This document shows positions 39,398 through 46,672 of a stretch of 47,163 bases of DNA, in pieces. Source of the DNA: Clostridia bacterium (GTDB lineage: Bacteria > Bacillota > Clostridia > Christensenellales > Aristaeellaceae). Location of the stretch: assembly GCA_017484085.1 (NCBI GenBank), contig JAFUTW010000028.1, positions 1 through 47,163 of the forward strand. The letters are read 5' to 3'. Made by a program: the position numbers and the translations under genes. Below the pieces are notes generated by a model. That model searched no databases and had not been told where the DNA came from. It saw nothing but the letters and a program-made list of their open reading frames with translations. The first letter of the stretch is position 1; every line of letters begins with the position of its first letter.

Positions 39398-40216
39398 ATG
39401 ATCGGAGCTATTTTGGGCGATATGATCGGTGCACCGTACGAGTTTGACAGGGGCGGAAAGACGAAGGATTTTCCGCTGTTTTCAAGGGAAAGCGAGTTTA
39501 CCGACGATTCGGTGATGACCATTGCCGTGGCTGAGGCGCTGATGCAGGTCGCTGCGGATACGCCGGAGGAGGATGTGTGCAGGGCGCTGGTCGCCTCCAT
39601 GCGCCGCTGGGGCCGGAAATACCCGTACGCAGGGTACGGCGGGCGCTTTGCCGTCTGGCTGAGGGAGGCGGACCCGCAGCCCTACGGAAGCTACGGAAAC
39701 GGATCTGCCATGCGGGTTTCCCCCGCCGGCTGGCTGTACGGCAGCCTGGCCGAAACGAGGCGGATGGCGAGGCTGAGCGCACAGGTGAGCCACAACCATC
39801 CGGAGGGCATCAAGGGCGCCGAGGCCGTGGCCGGCGCGATCTTCCTGGCCAGAAACGGGAGCAGCAAGGAGGAGATCCGCTCTTACATCTGCCGCGAATT
39901 CGGCTATGATCTGTCCAGGACCTGCGATGAGATCCGGCCTGCCTACCGGCATGTGGAGAGCTGCCAGGAGACGGTTCCGGAGGCCATTACCGCCTTCCTG
40001 GAGGGGACGGACTTTGAGGACGTCATCCGCACGGCGGTTTCCCTTGGCGGCGACTGCGATACGCTGACCTGCATCGCCGGGAGCATCGCGGAAGCGTTTT
40101 ACGGCGTGCCTGCCGCGCTTCAGGAGGAGTGCCGGGCCCGCCTGCCGCAGGAGATGCTCTCCGTCCTGGACCGCTTCGACCTCGCAAGAGGGCGTACGGG
40201 GGAAGAAAAAGCGTAA
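39398..40216 (+). CDS. ADP-ribosylglycohydrolase (DraG-like)
   Basis: 272 residues, ATG after AAAGGAGGACAC. Metal-binding sets 'ILGDMIGAPYEF', 'FTDDSVMTIAVAEALM', 'GNGSAMRVSPAGWL', 'SHNHPEGIKGAEAVAGAI' and 'SLGGDCDTLTCIAGSIAEAFYG' make a complete DraG/ARH fold with two Mg2+ sites. The enzyme removes ADP-ribose from proteins or small molecules. Next to a macro-domain gene it suggests a local ADP-ribosylation reversal function, although a strong terminator separates the two and no ADP-ribosyltransferase gene is in view. The last 14 codons lie in a 51-bp sequence repeated 2 kb downstream. Confidence 0.9.
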   Translation: MIGAILGDMIGAPYEFDRGGKTKDFPLFSRESEFTDDSVMTIAVAEALMQVAADTPEEDVCRALVASMRRWGRKYPYAGYGGRFAVWLREADPQPYGSYGNGSAMRVSPAGWLYGSLAETRRMARLSAQVSHNHPEGIKGAEAVAGAIFLARNGSSKEEIRSYICREFGYDLSRTCDEIRPAYRHVESCQETVPEAITAFLEGTDFEDVIRTAVSLGGDCDTLTCIAGSIAEAFYGVPAALQEECRARLPQEMLSVLDRFDLARGRTGEEKA

Positions 40217-40223
40217 GGCCGTC
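40173..40223 (+). repeat. 51-bp direct repeat, left copy
   Basis: Covers the end of the DraG-like gene and 7 bases beyond. It matches 42188-42238 at 49 of 51 positions. The two copies enclose the GT-C-like gene. Confidence 0.85.
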
Positions 40224-40349
40224 CAAATGGAACAACACATCAATAAGCACAGATTTTGAAATTGGTGCAGCACTGGTTTTTAGGATACCAAGCCAGTAGC
40301 TTGCAATACTGACTGCCGATAAGAAATGAAGTTATTCGAAAAGATGATC

Positions 40350-40390
40350 ATACAGCAAAAAGCGCGAGGATCACGCGCTTTTTGCTGTAT
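40350..40390. terminator. 17-bp perfect palindrome, bidirectional terminator
   Basis: ATACAGCAAAAAGCGCG (40350-40366) is exactly complementary to 40374-40390, loop AGGATCA. The stop codon of the minus-strand gene lies in the loop and its last six codons in one arm. A/T-runs in the arms give T-tails on both strands. Confidence 0.8.
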
Positions 40391-41879
40391 TCCTCTTGCG
40401 AGTGTGTCGGACCAGTAGTGTGAGACCGAGAGCGGCCCAAGGAAGCAGCAAGATCGTATAGACAAGCATGTAATGGGATTTAGCCTCGAAGATCATGTGA
40501 TAGAGCAGACCGCCCATCGATGTGAGGGGTAGCAACACCTGGTCGGGATTACTTTTGCCGTGCAAAGATACCAGTAGCCCCGTAGCTGCCATAAAAAGGA
40601 AGATGCACTGCCACCCTTTCATGAGTAGCAGAAGCAGGCGATGCAATGGACTCTGAGGATTGTATACTGCATGGTAAAGGGCAGGCAGTGGGCCTGCGTG
40701 TTCGCAGACCTGCCCGTAACGAATCGTGCCATAGGTTGGATCTAGCGTCTGTGTCAGCAGCTTTTCCTTGTAAAAGCGAAGAATGGAAGCTGGATCGGAC
40801 GCAAAAGCGTGGAGCTGCGTCTGCAGATCCTGTGAAACCTGTTCAGTCTGCTGTGCGGGCGTTACATCTGCCGGGAAATAACGCTCGATGTACAGGTTAT
40901 ACCATCCTGCTGCAGGACCTTGTTGCATGCCCATCACCAAGCGTGCTCTTGTGCTGACATTGGGCCGGAGCTGCACACCGGAACGCAGTTCATACTGACG
41001 AACAGTCCCCTGACTGAGGCCAAAGCCCACAATCAGGGCGAACAGCGGAAGTATCAGAAGCCATGGTGACCTCAAGACTGGTAAGGAAAGCAAGGAGCAG
41101 ATCGTAAGGGCAACGAGATAGATATAAGCATTGGGCTTAATGGCGCAGGCAGCGCCTGCCAGCAGCGCACAGAAGAAGCACTGCCGCAGGCTACTACGGA
41201 GAGCGTTTGAAAAGCATAGAGATGAGCCCAGAATGAGAAGAAGCATAGGCAACGTACTGTATACGAAGACAGAGTTCAGCATCAACGGAATGCATCCAGC
41301 CGTCAGCGTCATTGCAGCGGGGACGCAATCATCCTTTGGGAAGAACCTGCTGCAAAGTAACAGGAGCAGCGCTGTGATGCTGAGGGTGAAAAGCACGTTT
41401 GCGGCTTGCATAAGGAGATTCAGGGACAGACGCGGAAATAGACGGGCGAGAATCTCCATAGGCAGGATGATGCCCAATTGGTAGGAGACAGCGTTTAGGT
41501 AGTCGGCGTGCATCATCTTATAGTTGCCTAAGGCGAAAAGGCGAGAAGCTTCCGTCACCGCTTCATAGTCATAGCGTTGCTGAATACCGATGCCGAGCAC
41601 GAAAATGAGACAGGTGGTGCTCCATAGCAGCATACAGACCAGCGAAGCTTTGTGCCGATAACGCCCAAAGAAGCGGACGAGCCCAAGTTGAAGCAGCAGT
41701 GTGAGGACCGAGGCAAAGATCCCTGTATAGCCTGCAGAACCCAAACGGACGGTTTCGCTGGTGACGGAACTGTCAACAGCGCATGTGAGAAAGAGGGAAC
41801 AGACTGCGAGCCCCAAAAGCAGCGCCCCCATCACAGCTAATATGCATCTTGCGAGGACGCGGGTGATTCTCTCTGCCAT
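40371..41879 (-). CDS. polytopic membrane protein, GT-C glycosyltransferase-like
   Basis: 502 residues, ATG behind AGGAGGG. About eleven hydrophobic helices. The first outside loop holds 'YDYEAVTEASRLFALGNYKMMHADYLNAVSYQLG', with acidic residues where GT-C mannosyl/arabinosyl-type transferases have their catalytic Asp, and 'GAACAIKPNAYIYLVA' is the common Lys-Pro-Asn loop. A soluble part (about 300-400) precedes the last helices. It would transfer a sugar from a polyprenyl-phosphate donor outside the membrane. The gene is less GC-rich than its neighbours and is bounded by 51-bp repeats, so it looks acquired. Confidence 0.7.
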   Translation of the reverse strand: MAERITRVLARCILAVMGALLLGLAVCSLFLTCAVDSSVTSETVRLGSAGYTGIFASVLTLLLQLGLVRFFGRYRHKASLVCMLLWSTTCLIFVLGIGIQQRYDYEAVTEASRLFALGNYKMMHADYLNAVSYQLGIILPMEILARLFPRLSLNLLMQAANVLFTLSITALLLLLCSRFFPKDDCVPAAMTLTAGCIPLMLNSVFVYSTLPMLLLILGSSLCFSNALRSSLRQCFFCALLAGAACAIKPNAYIYLVALTICSLLSLPVLRSPWLLILPLFALIVGFGLSQGTVRQYELRSGVQLRPNVSTRARLVMGMQQGPAAGWYNLYIERYFPADVTPAQQTEQVSQDLQTQLHAFASDPASILRFYKEKLLTQTLDPTYGTIRYGQVCEHAGPLPALYHAVYNPQSPLHRLLLLLMKGWQCIFLFMAATGLLVSLHGKSNPDQVLLPLTSMGGLLYHMIFEAKSHYMLVYTILLLPWAALGLTLLVRHTRKRNTAKSA

Positions 41880-41905
41880 TGCCTTCCCTCCTAATGATAA
41901 GAGGC

Positions 41906-41934
41906 ATTATAACATGAGTGTCCGGCAGCTTCAA
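41906..41934 (-). promoter_or_regulatory. promoter of the GT-C-like gene
   Basis: Minus strand: TTGAAG (41934-41929), 17 bases, TATAAT (41911-41906), about 27 bases before the start codon. Confidence 0.65.
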
Positions 41935-42245
41935 GGAGAACGTCCAGCATTGAATACTTCCAGTGGAATGGCTATCTTTTATCCCATCGATAAAAGAAAT
42001 GAAGCATGATAAAATAAAGCCTTGTCATTTTAGTCATATATCATTTGGTTTTAGCGATCCAACATCGCCAAGTTACTATGAATCGGGATTCTGAACAGTA
42101 TGGGGATACATGCATGTATTGATCAGCAAAATGTTTGAACAGGGGTACAATTAGAGCATATAAAACCTAATTGAACGATAAAAAAGCGCTTCGTCTTCGC
42201 AAGAGGGCGTACGGGGGAAGAAAAAGCGTAAGGCCGTCAGCGGGC
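41935..42245. other. AT-rich intergenic region ending in the right 51-bp repeat
   Basis: No gene visible from 41935 to 42187. The sequence is AT-rich and unlike the neighbours. The right repeat copy (42188-42238) follows, preceded by AAAAAGCGCTTCG. Confidence 0.6.
42188..42238 (+). repeat. 51-bp direct repeat, right copy
   Basis: Matches 40173-40223 with two mismatches. Here it is not part of a gene, so the coding copy in the DraG-like gene is probably the original unless the sequence is a dispersed repeat that entered both places. Confidence 0.85.
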
Positions 42246-42275
42246 TTAACAGGGGAAAGAAATCTTTCCTACAAT
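42246..42275 (+). promoter_or_regulatory. promoter of the LysR-type regulator gene
   Basis: TTAACA (42246-42251), 18 bases, TACAAT (42270-42275), directly after the right repeat copy. Confidence 0.6.
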
Positions 42276-42315
42276 GCGGACAGGAGCGCCGCTGACAGAA
42301 TGTGAGGTGACAGGC

Positions 42316-43188
42316 GTGTACCGCCGGATGAAGACCTATATCGCCGTGGTGGAGACCGGGAGCTTTTTCGAGGCGGGAGAGTGCTGCCATATTTCCCAAT
42401 CCGCTGTTTCCCAGCAGATCCGCTCGCTGGAAGATGAACTTCAGGTGCAGCTGCTGGAGCGCCATGGCCGCACATTCACCGTCACGCCGGCGGGCGGGTA
42501 TTTTTACGGACAGGCAAAGAGACAGACGGAATCGCTGGACAGCCTGGTGAGGGAAGTCCGGCGCATCGGGAAGGGTGAATACCAGCGCCTGCGCGTGGGC
42601 GTGCTCTCGGGATTCGGCCGCCGGATCCTGCCGGAGGCAGTGAAAGCCTTTACGGCGGATCATCCGTTCGTGCATCTGTCCCTTGTGACCGGCACCCATG
42701 AGGCGCTGTTTCACACGGTAAACACCGGCTCGCTGGATCTGGTGGTCAACGATCAGTGGCGGGCGCTCAGCGACCGGTATGTAAATGCGTTTCTGGCGGA
42801 GCAGCCGCTCTTCGCCCTGATGCGGGGGGATGATCCCCTCTCCCGCCGGGACGGCGTATCGGCGGAAGAGCTGCAGGACAGGCTGTGTATCCTGGTCACC
42901 CCTGCCGAACAGCGGGAAAATGAAGCGGGGCACTGGCGTGACGTCATGGGGCTGCAGAGCAGCTTCCTCTTTGCGGAAAATGTGGATGAAGCGCGGATGA
43001 ATGCGGCGGCGGGGGCCGGTTACTACCCCTGTGACGGGGAGATGCCGGCCGACGGCGGCACCGTGCTGGTCCCGCTCCTGAGAGGCGGCGAGCCTCTCTC
43101 GCGAAAGATGTTCGCCTTTTGGCCGGAGAGCAGCGACACTTCGCTGCAATGGGAGTTTACGGAGCGGCTGAAAGAGCATTTCAAATAA
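42316..43188 (+). CDS. LysR-family transcription regulator
   Basis: 290 residues from GTG at 42316, 5 bases after GAGGTGA; the frame opens at 42274 but that ATG overlaps the promoter -10. Residues 1-60 are the winged helix: 'MKTYIAVVETGSFFEAGECCHISQSAVSQQIRSLEDELQVQLLERHGRTFTVTPAG'. The remaining 200 residues form the periplasmic-binding-like effector domain ('QRLRVGVLSGFGRRILPEAVKAF', 'TGSLDLVVNDQWRALSDRYV'). Effector unknown. The downstream flavodoxin gene, on the same strand, is a likely former target or partner. Confidence 0.88.
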   Translation: MYRRMKTYIAVVETGSFFEAGECCHISQSAVSQQIRSLEDELQVQLLERHGRTFTVTPAGGYFYGQAKRQTESLDSLVREVRRIGKGEYQRLRVGVLSGFGRRILPEAVKAFTADHPFVHLSLVTGTHEALFHTVNTGSLDLVVNDQWRALSDRYVNAFLAEQPLFALMRGDDPLSRRDGVSAEELQDRLCILVTPAEQRENEAGHWRDVMGLQSSFLFAENVDEARMNAAAGAGYYPCDGEMPADGGTVLVPLLRGGEPLSRKMFAFWPESSDTSLQWEFTERLKEHFK

Positions 43189-45080
43189 GATTTGCTTATC
43201 AACAAGCGCGAAAATCGGAATTGATATCGCGCTTGTTTTTTTATAAAATAAGGACACAGCAGAGAGGACGACGCTCCCAGAAAAGCAGAACAGGAAAGGA
43301 AGCATACATCATGGCAAATCTGATCGTATACTATTCCCGCAAGGGACAGAATTACTGGAACGGAAGCATAGTGGATCTGGCAAAAGGCAATACGGAGCGC
43401 GTGGCGGAATTCGTGCAGAAAGCGGTAGGCGGCGACCTGTTTGAGATCGAGACCGTACGGCAGTACAGCCGTGATTACATGGTCTGCATCGACGAGGCGA
43501 AGCAGGAGCTGCACGACGGCGCCAGGCCGGAGCTCGTGCGGTATCCCGAGTCGCTGGACGGCTACGATACGATCTTCGTCGGATATCCCAACTGGTGCAG
43601 TGCGTTCTGAATCCGACAACGTACCGCCTTTCTGTAGGCGGTACGTTTTTGTCGGTAGGGACGTAAGATTATAGGCAATCGTTATCTTGAAATAATCGTC
43701 TGGTTCATCCCATACCGTGACAGAGTTCACAAACAGGTCAATGACCATTCGCCTAAATTCTTCATCCTCAATATTTCCACCCTTGAACTGTTCCAACCAG
43801 TAGATGACTTGGGGTTTTTGCAGATATACAACCCCTTTTTCTTCTTTGTGTAGTTCAGTCTCAAGGGTCTTTTTGTCTTTCTCCAATTCCACCATGCGCT
43901 TGACCAGAGTTTCTGGGGCTTGCCCTCCCTCTATGGCTTTGGCAAGATTGTCAAGGGAAAGCTGTGTTTCATGGAGCCTGTCTTTGATGGATGGTATATT
44001 GGAGGTTGCTTCAATCTCATAGTCATTCTGACGGACGGCGGTATCTGCAATGAGGTCTATGTTTTCATCCGTGAGAAGTGCCATAGCGTCACGGGCAACC
44101 ACCATTTCAATAAACTCTTTCCGCAGGTTCCGCTTGGTACATTCCTTGTGCTTGTTCTTCTTACCGTAGCACTCATAGTAACTGTAGCCCCCGCTGCCGT
44201 TACTGTTTCCGTTCATACGGGAGCCACAATGCCCGCAGAATAGCTTTCCAGATAGAAGAAATACTCTTTTTGCTTTGTAAGTTCCAGACGGCTTCTGGGC
44301 TGACAGGCGGGCTTGTACTTGGTCGAACAATTTCCTGTCAATGATAGGTGGTATCACGTCCTCTGCCCGGTATTCATGGAACTGGTAGACTCCTATATAT
44401 CGTTCATTGCGGAATATCTTGCTGAATGAACTCTTGCCGAAGCGGGTTCCCTTTGAGGTTTTGTACCCTTTGGCATTAAAGGTTCTGCATATCTCCGCAA
44501 CGGTGTGACCTTCTGCGTACATTCTGAACGCTTCCCGGACAATGGGAGCCGTTTCTTCATCTATGACCAATTTCTTGTCCACGGTCTTATAGCCCAGGGG
44601 GATAGACCCGCCTATAGAGTTGTGCTTGTAGGCTGACTCCCGCAGTCCACGGTTTATCTTCTGGGACAGTTCCGCACTATAGAACTCTGCCATACCTTCA
44701 AGGACAGACTCAAGGATAATACCTTCCGGGTCAGTAGTGATATTCTCTGTGGCTGAAATAAGCTGCACACCGTTCTTCTTCAAGCGGTACTTATAGTTTG
44801 CCATATCATACCGGGAGCGGGAGAAGCGGTCTAACTTATAGACTACTACTGCGTCAAATAAATCCTTCTCACTGTCCTTTATCATCTTGAGGAAGTTCAC
44901 ACGCTTCTCTATATCCTTACTGGCAGACGTAGCCCTGTCTGCGTAGACCTCCACAATTTTGATATTATGCCGTTTGCAAAACTCCTGGCATACTCTTGTC
45001 TGTCCTTCAATGGATTGTTCCGTCTGGTTGTTACTGGAATATCTCACGTAAAGGCAGGCTGTTTTTATATCCTCATACAT
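43023..45080 (-). CDS. large serine recombinase, reading frame running out into host DNA
   Basis: The open frame is 685 residues; roughly the first 490 belong to the element. Catalytic domain with nucleophile Ser15 in 'ACLYVRYSSNNQTEQS' and 'VVYKLDRFSRSRYD'; recombinase domain with 'GSIPLGYK'; zinc ribbon 'LFCGHCGSRMNGN...YECYGKKNKHKEC'; long coiled coil; C-terminal 'DDYFKITIAYNLTSLPTKTYRL', typical of recombinases in Clostridia elements. There is no stop at the element end: the frame continues through the junction on the antisense strand of the flavodoxin gene to 43023. In the excised circle it would end differently. Start ATG at 45080 behind GGAGGAAGAACC. Confidence 0.88.
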   Translation of the reverse strand: MYEDIKTACLYVRYSSNNQTEQSIEGQTRVCQEFCKRHNIKIVEVYADRATSASKDIEKRVNFLKMIKDSEKDLFDAVVVYKLDRFSRSRYDMANYKYRLKKNGVQLISATENITTDPEGIILESVLEGMAEFYSAELSQKINRGLRESAYKHNSIGGSIPLGYKTVDKKLVIDEETAPIVREAFRMYAEGHTVAEICRTFNAKGYKTSKGTRFGKSSFSKIFRNERYIGVYQFHEYRAEDVIPPIIDRKLFDQVQARLSAQKPSGTYKAKRVFLLSGKLFCGHCGSRMNGNSNGSGGYSYYECYGKKNKHKECTKRNLRKEFIEMVVARDAMALLTDENIDLIADTAVRQNDYEIEATSNIPSIKDRLHETQLSLDNLAKAIEGGQAPETLVKRMVELEKDKKTLETELHKEEKGVVYLQKPQVIYWLEQFKGGNIEDEEFRRMVIDLFVNSVTVWDEPDDYFKITIAYNLTSLPTKTYRLQKGGTLSDSERTAPVGISDEDRIVAVQRLGIPHELRPGAVVQLLLRLVDADHVITAVLPYGLDLKQVAAYRFLHEFRHALRIAFCQIHYASVPVILSLAGIVYDQICHDVCFLSCSAFLGASSSLLCPYFIKKQARYQFRFSRLLISKSYLKCSFSRSVNSHCSEVSLLSGQKANIFRERGSPPLRSGTSTVPPSAGISPSQG
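43201..43243 (+). terminator. terminator after the LysR-type gene
   Basis: AACAAGCGCG (43201-43210) pairs with CGCGCTTGTT (43228-43237), followed by a T-run. Confidence 0.85.
43311..43610 (+). pseudogene. flavodoxin, truncated by prophage insertion
   Basis: Only the first 99 codons remain. The start 'ANLIVYYSRKGQNYWNGSIVDLAKGNTERVAEFVQ' is the FMN phosphate loop region of flavodoxins and 'YDTIFVGYPNWC' is the beginning of the flavin-stacking Trp loop, normally 'GYPNWWGT'. The frame then runs 'SAF' and stops, where element DNA begins. The protein would lack the second half of the FMN site and be non-functional. The second half should lie beyond the right end of the window. ATG after GGAAAGG. 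Confidence 0.85.
43590..43616. other. attachment-site junction in the flavodoxin gene
   Basis: Host sequence is recognisable up to the codons for GYPNW (ending about 43603); sequence beyond about 43606 belongs to the element. The crossover is probably within ACTGGTG at 43600-43606. The exact core cannot be fixed without the other end. Confidence 0.6.
43613..43655 (+). terminator. long hairpin terminator at the element edge
   Basis: AACGTACCGCC (43618-43628) pairs with GGCGGTACGTT (43637-43647), and outer CCGACA/TGTCGG extends the stem; TTTTT follows the inner stem. It would stop host flavodoxin transcription at the element edge. It lies within the 3' coding part of the recombinase gene. Confidence 0.75.
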
Positions 45081-45107
45081 GGTTCTTCCTCCACTCCGCT
45101 ATGCTGA

Positions 45108-45716
45108 TTATCCTGCATTTATGCTTTCCCCTTTTACTGCCACTGCTGCGTCACGTTCATTCATACACACTTGAATGATGTGCAGTTTCCCTTGCGCAGT
45201 AGCTTCCCTGTAGGCATTGACAAGTAAAAGTTCTTTTTCAGATAGGGTTACTTCTTCTTTTCCAAAGAGTGAGGTAGCCCATTCTTTTATGACAAGATGT
45301 TCAGCACTCTTTGACTGCTTGTAAAGCCTTACACAAAGTGCCTTGAACTCATGGTCTTGGTAGTTGATAGATTTTCCGTTGTATGACAAGACCCATTCTT
45401 GACCTACACCATTGTCATCATCATACCCGTCCAGTTCAATACCGTAGTCCTCAAGCCATTCTGTTACATTCTCTATGGCAAGTTCTTCCTGGTATATAAG
45501 TTCATCCCTGTTTCGGGAGTCACTTTCTCCCGTGAGATATGCTATGTCAACGTCAAGGTAGTTGGCAATGAGTGTGAGAGTGGATTGTGTAGGGGTTTTT
45601 CCGCTTTCCCAGAAGCTAAATTGGTTCTTTCCTAATTTTGTGGCTTGCAAAAACTTTGTTTTATTCAGCCCTCTTTCCTGCATGAGTTCGTACAATCTAT
45701 CAAGTCTGAAACTCAC
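45108..45716 (-). CDS. XRE-family phage repressor
   Basis: 202 residues, start behind AAAGGAGGTC. Residues 1-65 are a helix-turn-helix domain ('LYELMQERGLNKTKFLQATKLGKNQFSFWESGKTPTQSTLTLIANYLDVDIAYLTGE'). The C-terminal part ('NGVGQEWVLSYNGKSINYQDHEFKALCVRLYKQSKSAEHL') has no LexA-type peptidase Ser-Lys pair that I can see, so induction may not be by self-cleavage. Transcribed towards the recombinase and away from the early genes. Palindromic sites upstream fit autoregulation and control of the early promoter. Confidence 0.82.
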   Translation of the reverse strand: MSFRLDRLYELMQERGLNKTKFLQATKLGKNQFSFWESGKTPTQSTLTLIANYLDVDIAYLTGESDSRNRDELIYQEELAIENVTEWLEDYGIELDGYDDDNGVGQEWVLSYNGKSINYQDHEFKALCVRLYKQSKSAEHLVIKEWATSLFGKEEVTLSEKELLLVNAYREATAQGKLHIIQVCMNERDAAVAVKGESINAG

Positions 45717-45729
45717 CTAAAAGACCTCC

Positions 45730-45747
45730 TTTCCCTAAATAGAGAAA
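45730..45747. promoter_or_regulatory. operator copy near the repressor start
   Basis: TTTCCCTAAATAGAGAAA, a near-palindrome sharing the core CCCTAAATAG with the second site at 45772-45787. Lies between the repressor ribosome binding site and its promoter region, fitting autorepression. Confidence 0.65.
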
Positions 45748-45764
45748 AAATTTTTGAAAACCCC

Positions 45765-45793
45765 TTGACAACTCCCTAAATAGGGAGTATCAT
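45765..45793 (+). promoter_or_regulatory. early promoter with embedded operator
   Basis: TTGACA (45765-45770), 17 bases, TATCAT (45788-45793). The spacer is almost entirely the perfect palindrome CTCCCTAAATAGGGAG (45772-45787), so repressor binding would block polymerase directly. Confidence 0.8.
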
Positions 45794-45836
45794 TAAAACA
45801 ACAAAAGTCCAGTGCAGAGCGCACAAGGGACACCCT

Positions 45837-45860
45837 CACGAAAATACCCCCTTTTCGTGA
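45837..45860. other. hairpin in the early leader
   Basis: TCACGAAAA and TTTTCGTGA arms around TACCCCC in the 165-base untranslated leader between the early promoter and the first gene. No T-run; possible RNA structure or binding site. Confidence 0.45.
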
Positions 45861-45961
45861 AGTTCTCAATGGTTGTTATGGAGCGCAATTACATTATAAC
45901 CATTGAAGTGCGATTTGTCAAACTTTTGTTGTAAATATTTGAAGAAAGGAGGGCTGACAAA

Positions 45962-46513
45962 ATGGACGTGAACAAGAGACTCAAGGGCATTTACGCAGGT
46001 ATGAAAGACCGCTGTTATAACTCCCGTGCTCCACAGTACGTGAACTACGGTGGGAGAGGTATTCGTATCTGTAAGGAATGGCTTGACTCCTACACTGCGT
46101 TTGAAACTTGGGCTTTGGAGAACGGTTACAGTGATGACCTTTCGATTGACCGTATCAACGTAAACGGGAATTACGAACCCGGCAACTGCCGATGGGTAGA
46201 CCAGAAGGTACAGGCAAACAATAAGCGTCATTACTGGCTTCCCCAGGACAAGGAAGATTTTGTCTATGAGGGAACCCCGGACAAGGGAGAACAGGAAAGA
46301 AAGCGCAATGAGATTAAGGACAGGCTGAAACTGTACCAACTCTCTCAAGTGTGGCTTATCAATCAGTTGGGTAGTAGAAACCTTGAAACGGATAAGTCAG
46401 AAATGAGTTCCCTACTGTCTGGAACCCGTGTAGGGGCAAAGAGTGAGTACATTCTTGATATGTCTCTTGAGATTTTGGACGAGTACCAGACAAGTTTTGT
46501 CAACAAGGTATGA
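45962..46513 (+). CDS. HNH/AP2-type phage DNA-binding protein
   Basis: 183 residues, ATG after AAAGGAGGGCTG. The first 80 residues, 'IYAGMKDRCYNSRAPQYVNYGGRGIRICKEWLDSYTAFETWALENGYSDDLSIDRINVNGNYEPGNCRWV', match proteins annotated as HNH endonuclease or AP2-domain homing-type in phages: the 'IDRIN..GNY.P.NCRW' end is characteristic. The C-terminal 80 residues ('KLYQLSQVWLINQLGSRNLETDKSEMSSLLSGTRVGAKSEYILDMSLEILDEY') resemble a helix-turn-helix domain of the small 'tail-end' type found in other phage early proteins. First early gene after the regulated promoter. Probable role is DNA binding or replication control. Confidence 0.72.
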   Translation: MDVNKRLKGIYAGMKDRCYNSRAPQYVNYGGRGIRICKEWLDSYTAFETWALENGYSDDLSIDRINVNGNYEPGNCRWVDQKVQANNKRHYWLPQDKEDFVYEGTPDKGEQERKRNEIKDRLKLYQLSQVWLINQLGSRNLETDKSEMSSLLSGTRVGAKSEYILDMSLEILDEYQTSFVNKV

Positions 46514-46662
46514 ACTCCCTTCCTGTGCTGCTTGAGGACAAGCCGTCATTCTGTACCATTCTGATGAAGAAAGTGGAAGATTATTTCCAGGATGAAGAAC
46601 ATAGAAAGCAGTTTGAAGAATGGTACAGAAAGAAGTACGGCAAGGATTATGAATGGAGGTAG
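46510..46662 (+). CDS. small phage early protein of unknown function
   Basis: 50 residues, start overlapping the preceding stop (ATGA). 'LPVLLEDKPSFCTILMKKVEDYFQDEEHRKQFEEWYRKKYG' is helical and acidic-basic mixed, of a type often seen in Bacillota phage early regions before nuclease and helicase genes. No known activity. Confidence 0.6.
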   Translation: MNSLPVLLEDKPSFCTILMKKVEDYFQDEEHRKQFEEWYRKKYGKDYEWR

Positions 46663-46672
46663 GTGTTATGAC

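Noticed and set aside
42151-43305. 384-codon minus-strand frame opposite the LysR-type gene
   Set aside because: Shadow of the regulator; part of it comes only from the 51-bp repeat and terminator sequence.
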